A stretch of 11,200 nt of DNA from Candidatus Fermentibacteraceae bacterium (GCA_029932015.1 JAOZQW010000048.1:1-11200); one strand, 5' to 3'. Shown: positions 1 to 6,440, numbered from the stretch's first letter. The notes: generated by a model from the sequence alone, not told the origin. Numbers and translations: made by a program.

Positions 1-544
1 AGGGACTGTCAGGATCCTGGAAGGGACCGAATACATTGAAGTACCTGAGGGCTACAGTCTCCAGACCGTAGATGTGATGAAACACCTGGAAATATTTCTC
101 ACCGGCGAGCTTGCTGACCGCATAAGGGGAGAGAGGTCCTACATGCAGGTTCTCACTTTTTATTGTCTCTGGAGCGTCTCCGTAAATAGAGGATGATGAT
201 GCGAAGAGTACTCTTCTGCAGCCTGCATCCAGAGCCGCATGGAGGATGTTCAGGGTCCCCTGAACGTTCACTTCGTTAGAGGTGATAGGATCAGCGATTG
301 AACGCGGAACGCTGGGGAGGGCTGCCTGGTGAAAAACTACCTCAACCCCCTCCATCGCCCTGCGGACGATATGATAGCTCCTTATATCTCCTTCGATCAC
401 ATCCACATGGTTCCGAATGTCGGCAAGATTCGCCCAGTGGCCGGTGGAGAAGTTGTCTAGAATGCGAACATCGAAGCCGCGCTTCAGGGCCTCCCTGGCG
501 ATATTGCTGCCTATGAACCCGGCTCCGCCGGTGACCAGATACAT
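1..544 (-). CDS. NAD-dependent sugar-nucleotide epimerase/dehydratase (extended SDR), N-terminal part
   Basis: This is the N-terminal ~181 residues of an extended short-chain dehydrogenase; the C-terminus lies beyond the left edge. The protein opens MYLVTGGAGFIGSN, the NAD-binding GxxGxxG Rossmann motif, and continues with an acidic end to the second strand (LDNFSTG), the GDIRSY segment, a FASSSSIYG serine stretch, the catalytic SPYAVSK (YxxxK) and ALRYFNVFGPFQDP. These match UDP-glucose 4-epimerase-like enzymes, which use tightly bound NAD to epimerise or dehydrate nucleotide sugars in the cytoplasm. The substrate cannot be read from this part. Two ATGs are adjacent: the one at 544 lies 6 nt after GGAGG, the one at 547 only 3 nt after, so 544 is preferred. 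Either overlaps the larB stop codon (ATGATG over TGA), so the gene is probably translationally coupled to larB. Whether it has a role with the lar genes is unknown. Confidence 0.9.
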   Translation of the reverse strand, partial: MYLVTGGAGFIGSNIAREALKRGFDVRILDNFSTGHWANLADIRNHVDVIEGDIRSYHIVRRAMEGVEVVFHQAALPSVPRSIADPITSNEVNVQGTLNILHAALDAGCRRVLFASSSSIYGDAPETIKSENLHVGPLSPYAVSKLAGEKYFQVFHHIYGLETVALRYFNVFGPFQDPDSP

Positions 545-1332
545 CATGCTCCTCCGTTCTCCTCGATATTGCGTGTTCCGTTTGACATTCCCCTGAGTAT
601 TCTCAGTGCGGCGGTCGCAGCTCCAAGTCCGTTATCTATGTTCATCACGCAGATGCCGGGGCTGCATGAGCTGAGCATCGAGAGCAATGCAGTAACTCCC
701 TGGAAAGCGGCACCATATCCCGTAGAAGTGGGCACTGCAATTATCGGTCCCCTGAACAGGCCGCCGATAACAGTCGGCAGTGCGGCATCCATCCCTGCGC
801 AGACGATGCAGATACTGCTTCTCCTCAGCTCCCCGAGTGCTGCTCCCAGGCGATGCATACCTGCCACTCCGATATCGTAAATTCTTCTCACATGGATGCC
901 CATCGTCTCCAGGATGACAGCAGCCTCCTCTGAAGCGTGCAGGTCGGATGTCCCTGCTGAGACGACTGAGACAGTGTGTCCGCTATCATCGGGGACGGAT
1001 CGATCCTGACCTAGAATGAACATCCTGGCTCTGTCGAATGCCCGGCCATCCGGGAATCGTTCCCTGAGTACAGACATTACTTCCGGTTCGACCCTGCTGA
1101 CCATCGCCATCCGGCTTTTTCTGAAGAGCACATCCGTTATATCTAGCAGCTCCTCCACCGTTTTACCAGGAGCTAGAATAACCTCGGGCAGAACGGAGGT
1201 CATACCCCTTCCGGTATCTACGCTCGCGAAATCCAACTGTGAAGTGAGCAGCTGGTTCAGGGATCTGAGAGCCTCTTCAGGGGAGATCCCGCTATCGGAG
1301 AGCAGACGAAGGAGATCTTTGGCCTCAGTCAT
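544..1332 (-). CDS. larB: LarB, pyridinium-3,5-biscarboxylate mononucleotide synthase
   Basis: LarB starts nickel-pincer nucleotide synthesis: it carboxylates the pyridine ring of nicotinic acid adenine dinucleotide and releases AMP, giving the biscarboxylated mononucleotide. The 262-residue length is normal. The N-terminal part has the DxxR..PEV..APGKT region (residues 39-58). The C-terminal half is the PurE-like carboxylase fold, with AGTSDL (126-131), DIGVAGMHR (153-161), GMDAALPTVIGGL (180-192), VPTSTGYGAAF (200-210) and SSCSPG...NIDNG (221-235). Cys223 corresponds to the Cys said from memory to be catalytic in the Lactiplantibacillus enzyme (Cys221). Minor deviations: GMDAAL where GMEGAL is usual, and loss of the usual second Arg after DxxR. 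The start is supported by GAGGTGA 6 nt upstream. It overlaps the end of the HydE-like gene by 8 bp (ATGACTGA) and is followed directly by the epimerase. Confidence 0.93.
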   Translation of the reverse strand: MTEAKDLLRLLSDSGISPEEALRSLNQLLTSQLDFASVDTGRGMTSVLPEVILAPGKTVEELLDITDVLFRKSRMAMVSRVEPEVMSVLRERFPDGRAFDRARMFILGQDRSVPDDSGHTVSVVSAGTSDLHASEEAAVILETMGIHVRRIYDIGVAGMHRLGAALGELRRSSICIVCAGMDAALPTVIGGLFRGPIIAVPTSTGYGAAFQGVTALLSMLSSCSPGICVMNIDNGLGAATAALRILRGMSNGTRNIEENGGA

Positions 1333-2440
1333 TTCCGATCACCTCGCATTCAGGGTCCGGCGTATTCATTCTCCTGACAAAATGCTGCGGGTCGCCGGGA
1401 TTTCCCATCATCACTTTCCGTCCGATGGCATTACACTGGACAGAGAGCCTCTCCAGAAGACTGTCTAGAGAGTCGTCAACTATAACCTTTCCCTGGTACA
1501 GGTTGTAATCCTTCCGATAAGCTTCCGGTGTGAGGTTCGGCATGACCACATTCGCCCCTGCGGAGAGTCCCTTCTCCAGTCCCTGCGGGTCGAGTGTCTG
1601 GAGGGCGGTTGTAGCAGCGATGTTCGACGAGGGGATCATCACTCTCAGCAGAGCGATCATCCTGAGCGAGAGATCCACTCTGCGTTCTGCTGGAAGAACG
1701 GTTTCGCGCTCCTTCCACAGAGGCGTGTCCCGATGTGACAGATATGGACCCATCCCGCACATGTCGATGTCCATCTTCTTCATGAAAAGAAGGTCATCCG
1801 CAAGCTGCTGTACTGTCTGTCCCGGCAGTCCGATGAGAACACCTGTTCCTGTCTGCCATCCTGTCTCCCGAAGGATGGCGAGAGTATTCAGTCTGTCTCT
1901 GTAGCTGTGCAGATCGTTAGATGGGTGGAACCTGGAGTAGAAGTCATGTGATGAGGACTCTATTCTGAGGAGGTATCTGTGAGCACCGGCCTTCTTCAGA
2001 CGGTCCAGCACCTGCCGGGGGAGTTCCCCCATTGAGAGGACCATCCTCACGTCTCCGAGTTCAGCATTGGTCCAGGTCAGTATCCGCTCTACCAGGTCAA
2101 TATGTTCTCTATCGGGCAACTCGCCGGACTGTATGACAAAGGAGCGCAGCCCTCTTGAGTATCCATACCTGATGACCGCTGTAACCTCATCGAAAGGCAT
2201 CGTGTAGCGTCTGACCGATGGATTGCTTCTTCGAAGACCGCAGTAGAGACAGTTCTTCCTGCAGACATTGGAGAGTTCGACAAGACCCCGGAGGTATACC
2301 CCCATGCCCATATTCTCTCCAAGGGCTTTGTTGGCAACTGAGAACAGATCAGTGTCCGAGCTTCCCCCCAGCAGTGCTGCCAGATGCTCCCGATCGAAAG
2401 ACTCTTCCGTAACGCTGAAATCTGGATACAGACGGTCCAT
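1325..2440 (-). CDS. HydE-family radical SAM protein embedded in the lar operon
   Basis: The 371-residue protein is closest in pattern to HydE, the radical SAM enzyme that processes the iron-cysteine precursor of the [FeFe]-hydrogenase H-cluster. The [4Fe-4S] cluster motif CRKNCLYC (Cys60, Cys64, Cys67) follows the HydE-like GVYLRGLVELSN. Other family-like segments are FVIQSGE (101-107), RYLLRIES (155-162), GTGVLIGLPGQT (198-209), GMGPYLSHRDTPL (229-241), NIAATTALQTLDPQG (273-287) and AGANVVMPNLTPEAYR (295-309). HydE commonly has RHET where this protein has RIES (recalled, not searched). Downstream of a BATS-like barrel it has a usual-length C-terminus. The start has AGGAGA 8-9 nt upstream, overlapping the stop codon of the preceding gene. 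No hydF, hydG or hydrogenase gene lies in the window, so this may be a true HydE or a paralog with another substrate, possibly linked to NPN. The family call is firm; the function is open. Confidence 0.85.
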   Translation of the reverse strand: MDRLYPDFSVTEESFDREHLAALLGGSSDTDLFSVANKALGENMGMGVYLRGLVELSNVCRKNCLYCGLRRSNPSVRRYTMPFDEVTAVIRYGYSRGLRSFVIQSGELPDREHIDLVERILTWTNAELGDVRMVLSMGELPRQVLDRLKKAGAHRYLLRIESSSHDFYSRFHPSNDLHSYRDRLNTLAILRETGWQTGTGVLIGLPGQTVQQLADDLLFMKKMDIDMCGMGPYLSHRDTPLWKERETVLPAERRVDLSLRMIALLRVMIPSSNIAATTALQTLDPQGLEKGLSAGANVVMPNLTPEAYRKDYNLYQGKVIVDDSLDSLLERLSVQCNAIGRKVMMGNPGDPQHFVRRMNTPDPECEVIGND

Positions 2441-2452
2441 GGGGGCCGTCTC

Positions 2453-3118
2453 CTAGAATCCCGAGGGGTCGGGTTCTGGGAAATAGGTTCCTCCGTCTGG
2501 TTCGAAGGGCGTTGCAGACAGGTTGCGCATGGCTGTTCCCTGGTTGAAAAGATCACCGACAATTCCCTGGAGATCAGCTTCTTCCCATCCGGTATAAAAT
2601 CTCGTCGAGACCGTGGCCTTGCTGTCCAGAACCAGAACAGCCGGGTAGGCGCTGACTCTGAATCGCTGAGAGACGAGTTCGGAACTGTCGATGATTATCG
2701 GAAAATCAACCCCCCAGGTCTCCACAGTTGTCGTGAGTTCGCTCACATCGGTCTCACTGCTTACGAGTATGACGATCACCGCCAGAGGCAAGTCCGAGTA
2801 GTGCTCATCGAGTTCCTCCAGCCTGGAGAGGTACTGAAGGTCTGAGAGAGCTGACAGTTCGCAGAAGAAGAGTACCAAAACATGCTGGGAAAGCTGGTTG
2901 TAGACGCTCAGAGGTTCACTTGTATTGAACCAGATATGATCTGAGGGAAAGTCTCCTACATAGGTAAGTATCCCTGTGTCGGGGGGTGTCGGACCAAGAC
3001 GGAACAGCGAGCCGATAAGCAGGGCTGCAGCCACCAGGGCGAGAGTGAACAGGATCGTCGATCGGATCTTCTTCCTGACAAGTTCGGTCTTCGGCAGATC
3101 CCCGGAGTAGTCTTCCAT
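2453..3118 (-). CDS. Membrane-anchored thioredoxin-fold protein with a CxxS site
   Basis: The 221-residue protein has a basic N-terminus (RKKIR, 15-19), one membrane helix (about residues 20-41) and a C-terminal domain that should lie outside the cytoplasmic membrane by the positive-inside rule. The domain reads like a TlpA/thioredoxin fold: a strand ending VLVLFFCELSALSDL (80-94), a long helix, LAVIVILVSS (112-120), DFPIIIDSS (138-146), then SAYPAVLVLD (156-165), where Pro159 fits the cis-proline that faces the active site. The only cysteine is Cys86, in Cys-Glu-Leu-Ser, so the resolving cysteine of a normal CxxC is Ser89. A CxxS site cannot act as a simple disulfide oxidoreductase; in other families it serves isomerase, mixed-disulfide or peroxiredoxin-like roles. 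The gene starts 2 bp after the larC stop. Its SD is weak or distant, so it is probably translated by coupling to larC. Function is unassigned. Confidence 0.75.
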   Translation of the reverse strand: MEDYSGDLPKTELVRKKIRSTILFTLALVAAALLIGSLFRLGPTPPDTGILTYVGDFPSDHIWFNTSEPLSVYNQLSQHVLVLFFCELSALSDLQYLSRLEELDEHYSDLPLAVIVILVSSETDVSELTTTVETWGVDFPIIIDSSELVSQRFRVSAYPAVLVLDSKATVSTRFYTGWEEADLQGIVGDLFNQGTAMRNLSATPFEPDGGTYFPEPDPSGF

Positions 3119-3120
3119 TG

Positions 3121-4323
3121 TCAGTCGGAGTCCTTCCCCGAAAGGAGGACATCAAGGGCTGCAGCCCTTGCGGCTGTTATAACCCTGGCAGTTTCAATGG
3201 AATTATCGCTGGCCAGACTAACACAGTTGGAATACTCGGGTTCAGCATTGATCGGTTCCCCGGCAAGGTATCCCACTTTGACATTGACTGGCCCCCACTC
3301 AGTAACGACACTGATGAAATCCCTGTCCAGGATGGCTCTCGGCATCTCCAGTACCCGCATGCCCAGGGTAGGTGTTGACCGGAATACCTGCTCGATGACC
3401 CTGTCCCGCATTGGAACCGTGCAGAGGACGGTCATCAGGAGGGCAGGCCTCCCCTTTCTGCCGATGCAGTTTCCGACATAGCAGTCATATGCTCCCGCAT
3501 CCAGTATGCCGGCTGAGACCTCGGGCCATGTTCTCATATCGATGTCATCCATCACTGTCGTTATCTGCAGACAGGTGTCATGGCTCCATGGAGTGTTTAT
3601 CCCGGAAGTTTCACAGATGCTTGCGCGGAGAAGATTGGGCCTGTCGAGATCTGCCGACCCGGCGCCCATGCCTGACGATAAGACAGTCATGGCAGGCGGC
3701 ACTTCCTCCCATGACGAGACAGCTTCAAGGAGAATTACCGCGCCTGTTGGAGTGGCCAGCTCAGCGCTTATGCCGGAGGGAGAAACAGGGATGTTCCGGA
3801 GAAGATGCGCTGTCGCAGGTGCCGGCACTGGAAGGATACCATGCGCGCAGGAGATGGTTCCTGTGCCTGTGGCAACAGGAGAGGAATAAACTCTCTCGAC
3901 ACCCAGCATATGAAGAGCGCAGAAGCTTCCTACTATATCTATTATGGCATCAACCGCACCGGTCTCATGGAAATGAACTTCCTCAATTGGGAGGCCATGA
4001 ACGTGGGCTTCTGCAGCTGCCAGCCTCCTGAAGGCGGAAATGCTGGAAGTCTTCACGCTATCCGGCAGATCCGATGAGGATATCATATCTCTAATATTGG
4101 AGAGGGTTCGATGAGGTGAAACATCAGCTGTATTGACAGTAACCAGAAGCCCCCTCAGGCCTTTTCTCGAGGTGTTTGTCAGCTCAAGGTCCCATTCCCC
4201 CTTGATAGGGAGTTTCCGAAGCATGTGCTCCAGTTGCGGAACCTCTGCGCCGGCATCTATCAATGCACCGAGAACCATGTTCCCCGCTACACCGCAGAAC
4301 GGATCGAAACAGGCTACACGCAT
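3121..4323 (-). CDS. larC: LarC, nickel insertion protein (NPN cofactor cyclometallase)
   Basis: LarC inserts nickel into the dithiolated pyridinium nucleotide in a CTP-dependent reaction, the last step of NPN assembly. The chosen start gives 400 residues beginning MRVACFDPFCGVAGNMVLGALIDAG, the family's usual opening. An in-frame ATG at 4449 would add 42 residues that do not resemble LarC. The chosen ATG has GGTGAG 6 nt upstream. Later signatures are AAAEAHVHG, EEVHFHETGAVDAIIDIVG, SSPVATGTGTISCAHGILPVPAPATA, ELATPTGAVIL, GMGAGSADLDRPNLLR and, in the C-terminal domain, TTVMDDIDMRTW...DAYDCYVGN-like sequence and GRKGRPALLMTVLC. Asn15 replaces the Asp of the usual SGDM. LarC is one uninterrupted frame here, unlike Lactiplantibacillus plantarum, where larC1 and larC2 are joined by frameshifting. 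It heads the leftward operon and faces larE. Confidence 0.93.
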   Translation of the reverse strand: MRVACFDPFCGVAGNMVLGALIDAGAEVPQLEHMLRKLPIKGEWDLELTNTSRKGLRGLLVTVNTADVSPHRTLSNIRDMISSSDLPDSVKTSSISAFRRLAAAEAHVHGLPIEEVHFHETGAVDAIIDIVGSFCALHMLGVERVYSSPVATGTGTISCAHGILPVPAPATAHLLRNIPVSPSGISAELATPTGAVILLEAVSSWEEVPPAMTVLSSGMGAGSADLDRPNLLRASICETSGINTPWSHDTCLQITTVMDDIDMRTWPEVSAGILDAGAYDCYVGNCIGRKGRPALLMTVLCTVPMRDRVIEQVFRSTPTLGMRVLEMPRAILDRDFISVVTEWGPVNVKVGYLAGEPINAEPEYSNCVSLASDNSIETARVITAARAAALDVLLSGKDSD

Positions 4324-4329
4324 CAGTGG

Positions 4330-4338
4330 CTCACCTTT
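4330..4338 (-). promoter_or_regulatory. Shine-Dalgarno site fixing the larC start
   Basis: On the minus strand AAAGGTGAG lies 6 nt before the ATG at 4323. The longer possible start at 4449 has no comparable site, so this decides the start. Confidence 0.7.
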
Positions 4339-4368
4339 CACCATTACCCCGACATTACAGAACAGAAT

Positions 4369-4374
4369 ATTATA
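4369..4374 (-). promoter_or_regulatory. Probable -10 element of the larC operon promoter
   Basis: The minus strand shows a perfect TATAAT 46 nt upstream of the larC start codon. This would put transcription initiation around 4362 and give a leader of about 40 nt that includes the SD. No good -35 is seen: the best at 17-bp spacing is TGGTAA. Read on the plus strand, the same bases shifted by one give TATTAT (4368-4373), which matches five of six consensus positions and could serve larE. Confidence 0.45.
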
Positions 4375-4447
4375 CCCCTCATCAATACTGCTTACCATGG
4401 GAGGATCTGCATTGATACGAACAATTCCCGAGTCGCTATCACTTGTC

Positions 4448-5173
4448 ATGAACCGATTGCAGCGTCTGGCGGTTCTTTATTCAGGGGGTTCAGACAGCGA
4501 GACCCTGCTTCGGGCTTCTGCGGCAGCCCTTGGTTCCGGGAACGTAATGGCCCTTACGGCCGATACTCTGCTCCTCGCCGACTTCTACAGGAACCGCGTG
4601 AGGGAGGTGACAGGGGAGATCGGAGTAGAGCACCTGTTCGTACCTCTCAATCCTCTGTCAGATAAAGAGATTGCGGCCAACGGAACCAGAAGATGCTATC
4701 ACTGCAAGAAACTCATAATGGAAGGACTGATCGGACCTGCGGGGGAGAGAGGTTTTAATGTCGTTGCCGACGGCACTACCCTGGATGACCTTGCAGATGA
4801 CAGGCCTGGTCTTGCTGCGGCCGATGAAGCAGGGGTGATACACCCTTTCGCCGAGGCAGGCCTGGGGGCTTCGGAAGTACTGGAGTTGAGGATCTCTCTC
4901 GGAGTACTGGATCCAGCACCTCCTTCGGATTCGTGCTATGCCACCAGGATAGATGGTATACCCCTGACACGGAAGGCAATTGAGATTGTAGCGCTGCTGG
5001 AGGAACCTCTGAGGGCATATGCCAGGGGAAGGATCAGGGTGAAATATGACGGCGAATGTCTTGATCTGAACTACACAGCTTCGGATGAGGATCTCATCCT
5101 CGGGAAGATCGAGGAACTCAGGCGAAGAGCCGCTCTATGCGGACTACCACTGCATCTCAGTAAATCCGATTGA
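4448..5173 (+). CDS. larE: LarE, ATP-dependent sulfur transferase for NPN synthesis
   Basis: LarE adenylates the two carboxylates made by LarB and replaces them with thiocarboxylates that will hold nickel. The start at 4448 gives 241 residues beginning MNRLQRLAVLYSGGSDSETLL, with the PP-loop SGGSDS at 12-17. A longer frame upstream has no family likeness. Further signatures are NGTRRCYHCKK (78-88), VADGTTLDDLADDRPGL (106-122), IHPFAEAGL and DSCYATRIDGIPLT (161-174). Cys163 matches the Cys that acts as sacrificial sulfur donor in the Lactiplantibacillus enzyme (Cys176). With Cys83 and Cys86 there are three candidate ligands, which fits the LarE type reported to carry a [4Fe-4S] cluster that shuttles sulfur rather than consuming itself; this subtype assignment is inferred. 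The protein is somewhat shorter at the C-terminus than the roughly 270-residue norm. The SD is weak. The gene diverges from larC. Confidence 0.9.
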   Translation: MNRLQRLAVLYSGGSDSETLLRASAAALGSGNVMALTADTLLLADFYRNRVREVTGEIGVEHLFVPLNPLSDKEIAANGTRRCYHCKKLIMEGLIGPAGERGFNVVADGTTLDDLADDRPGLAAADEAGVIHPFAEAGLGASEVLELRISLGVLDPAPPSDSCYATRIDGIPLTRKAIEIVALLEEPLRAYARGRIRVKYDGECLDLNYTASDEDLILGKIEELRRRAALCGLPLHLSKSD

Positions 5174-5195
5174 AGAGGATACAGCCAATCCCATT

Positions 5196-5882
5196 TCAGA
5201 TGTCAGGATCTTTCAGGTATCTGCTGTAGCTGCCCAGTGTATAAACAGCCCCAAGAGGATTGTGGGCGTATACCCTGTCTTTGGCCGCAAGTACCGTGCA
5301 GGGTGCCTCTGAGTGTTTCAGGAACAGGGAATCATGCCCTACGCAGAGTCCCAGAACGATATTGAATTCGGTACCCCAACTGTTCATCACCTCCGCCTGG
5401 AGGATAGGCGCGCACATGGCTTCCCGCGATCCCGGATGGATCTTCTCCGAGTCCCTTACTCCGATGTTCTCTTTTGGAGTCCTGCCAGCCTTGCAGACGA
5501 CGGAGACCACTTCAAACCCCCGATCTGCAAAGAAGCCCTCCACAAGTAACGCCTCTGCCGCAAGACCGGAGCAGAACGCCAGGCCGAGTCGGTGAAATCC
5601 CATCCTGTCGGAGAATTCCGCCACTTCCAGAAGTCTTGGTTTGACCGGTCTCGGAGTATCCACTCCGGGTCCGCGTCCTTCGTAGCAGATGCCTTCCTGA
5701 ACGGATGCCACCCGGGCGAATTCCATCGTGCGGGGATCCTCGTATTCCTTCAAGGCTCTGCCGACGAGTTCCGCGTTCCTGGTGGGACAGAACGAGGGAG
5801 CCATGCCGTCCTCCCGGCTGCAGAGCCTGTCAGATGGATCGACGCTGCAGGCGGCGCAACGAGGGAATACTCTATCCATCAT
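5196..5882 (-). CDS. DUF1847 family cysteine-rich, probably metal-binding protein
   Basis: The start at 5882 gives 228 residues. Its SD AGGAGG (5890-5895) is 7 nt upstream, and the alternative start at 5969 would add 29 unrelated residues. The N-terminus has C9-x2-C12, C21 and C32, a likely zinc or iron-sulfur site. The core matches DUF1847 proteins: KPRLLEVAEFSDRMGFHRLGLAFCSGLAAEA (81-111), GFEVVSVVCKAG (122-133), MCAPILQAEVMN (156-167), GTEFNIVLGLCVGHDSLFLKHSEAPCTVLAAKDRVYAHNPLGAVYT (170-214). Conserved cysteines are at 104, 130, 157, 180 and 195. The family has no established biochemical role; it is common in anaerobes. The start codon lies inside the end of the upstream membrane gene (11-bp overlap), so the pair is probably translationally coupled. 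The gene converges on larE with a 22-bp gap that shows no clear terminator. Confidence 0.88.
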   Translation of the reverse strand: MMDRVFPRCAACSVDPSDRLCSREDGMAPSFCPTRNAELVGRALKEYEDPRTMEFARVASVQEGICYEGRGPGVDTPRPVKPRLLEVAEFSDRMGFHRLGLAFCSGLAAEALLVEGFFADRGFEVVSVVCKAGRTPKENIGVRDSEKIHPGSREAMCAPILQAEVMNSWGTEFNIVLGLCVGHDSLFLKHSEAPCTVLAAKDRVYAHNPLGAVYTLGSYSRYLKDPDI

Positions 5883-6384
5883 CGGTACTCCTCCTGACCA
5901 CGGAGACGAAATATTCCGGATTATCAGGCGATACGACAACTCTGCCCGATTTAAGGTCCAGAACAACACAGCTGGACATTTCGGTCACGAAGGCCCTGAA
6001 CTTCCCCAGGCTCCTGCTTCTGAAGGTTCCGGAGAAGCTGAAAAGCCCACCGTTGCCGATGGTCCTGATTGATCCTTTCATCGCGTTCCTGTCAACTGTC
6101 ACTGATCTGAGTCCAGTGAGGTCCAGCCGGGTATTCCAAAGGAGTCGTCTGACGAGAAGAGTGCTGCCTGAAACTGTGAAGCCTCTGACCGTGAAGAGAA
6201 GGGTGAGAATGAGTATAACAAGGCACATCATAACGGCCCCGATCCCCTGGATCATATCAGCTTCGAAATCAATAGTGGCCAGCATGAAGGCAGGGATGCC
6301 CACCAGCACAAGTGTCCCGATCGCGCTCATTACTTTAAGCATTGTTCCCCAGGGGGCGGCAAAGTCTATGTCCGGCATATCCAA
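5872..6384 (-). CDS. Two-helix membrane protein with bacterial PH-like domain
   Basis: The 170-residue protein has a short cytoplasmic N-terminus, two hydrophobic helices (about residues 16-36 and 44-66) and a C-terminal beta-rich domain: VRGFTVSGSTLLVRRLLWNTRLDLTGLRSVTVDR, then FSGTFRSRSLGKFRAFVTEMSSCVVLDLKSGRVVVSPDNPEYFVSVV. This layout matches bacterial PH-domain (bPH/YdbT-like) membrane proteins. In that fold the phrase 'rvvIsPdnpeeFv..l' is typical. The domain should be cytoplasmic. Ligand and role are unknown. The start is a TTG with GAGGGAGG (6390-6397) 5 nt upstream; an in-frame ATG at 6378 has poorer spacing. The last codons (Arg-Arg-Ser) form the SD of the DUF1847 gene it overlaps. 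It diverges from the GYD gene. Confidence 0.72.
   Translation of the reverse strand: MDMPDIDFAAPWGTMLKVMSAIGTLVLVGIPAFMLATIDFEADMIQGIGAVMMCLVILILTLLFTVRGFTVSGSTLLVRRLLWNTRLDLTGLRSVTVDRNAMKGSIRTIGNGGLFSFSGTFRSRSLGKFRAFVTEMSSCVVLDLKSGRVVVSPDNPEYFVSVVRRSTDDG
5887..5895 (-). promoter_or_regulatory. SD of the DUF1847 gene inside the upstream coding sequence
   Basis: AGGAGGAGT on the minus strand encodes Arg-Arg-Ser near the end of the PH-domain protein and lies 7 nt before the ATG at 5882. It selects that start and suggests coupled translation. Confidence 0.65.
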
Positions 6385-6426
6385 ATCGTCCTCCCTCAGT
6401 GTGACCTGGCGCCAGATTTGAATATA

Positions 6427-6440
6427 GCTCTATCAAGAGC
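6427..6440. repeat. Short perfect inverted repeat in a divergent intergenic region
   Basis: GCTCT-ATCA-AGAGC forms a 5-bp perfect stem with a 4-nt loop. Nearby, at 6406-6415, is the 10-bp palindrome CTGGCGCCAG. Both lie between the divergent PH-domain and GYD genes and could be operator sites, but no known operator is matched and short palindromes arise by chance. Confidence 0.3.

Noticed and set aside
2384..2845. Rightward 153-codon frame opposite the HydE-like and thioredoxin-like genes
   Set aside because: No SD and no recognisable domain; it is a shadow of two well-supported genes on the other strand.
3411..4031. Rightward 206-codon frame opposite larC
   Set aside because: Arg/Ser/Pro/Cys-rich composition typical of an antisense shadow, entirely inside larC.
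4133..4447. Long in-frame extension of LarE upstream of 4448
   Set aside because: It runs antisense through the larC N-terminus; its sequence is the shadow of larC and does not resemble LarE.
4324..4449. 42-residue N-terminal extension of LarC from an ATG at 4449
   Set aside because: The extension has no family likeness, lacks an SD, and would cover the probable promoter and overlap the larE start. The internal ATG with GGTGAG gives the canonical LarC N-terminus.
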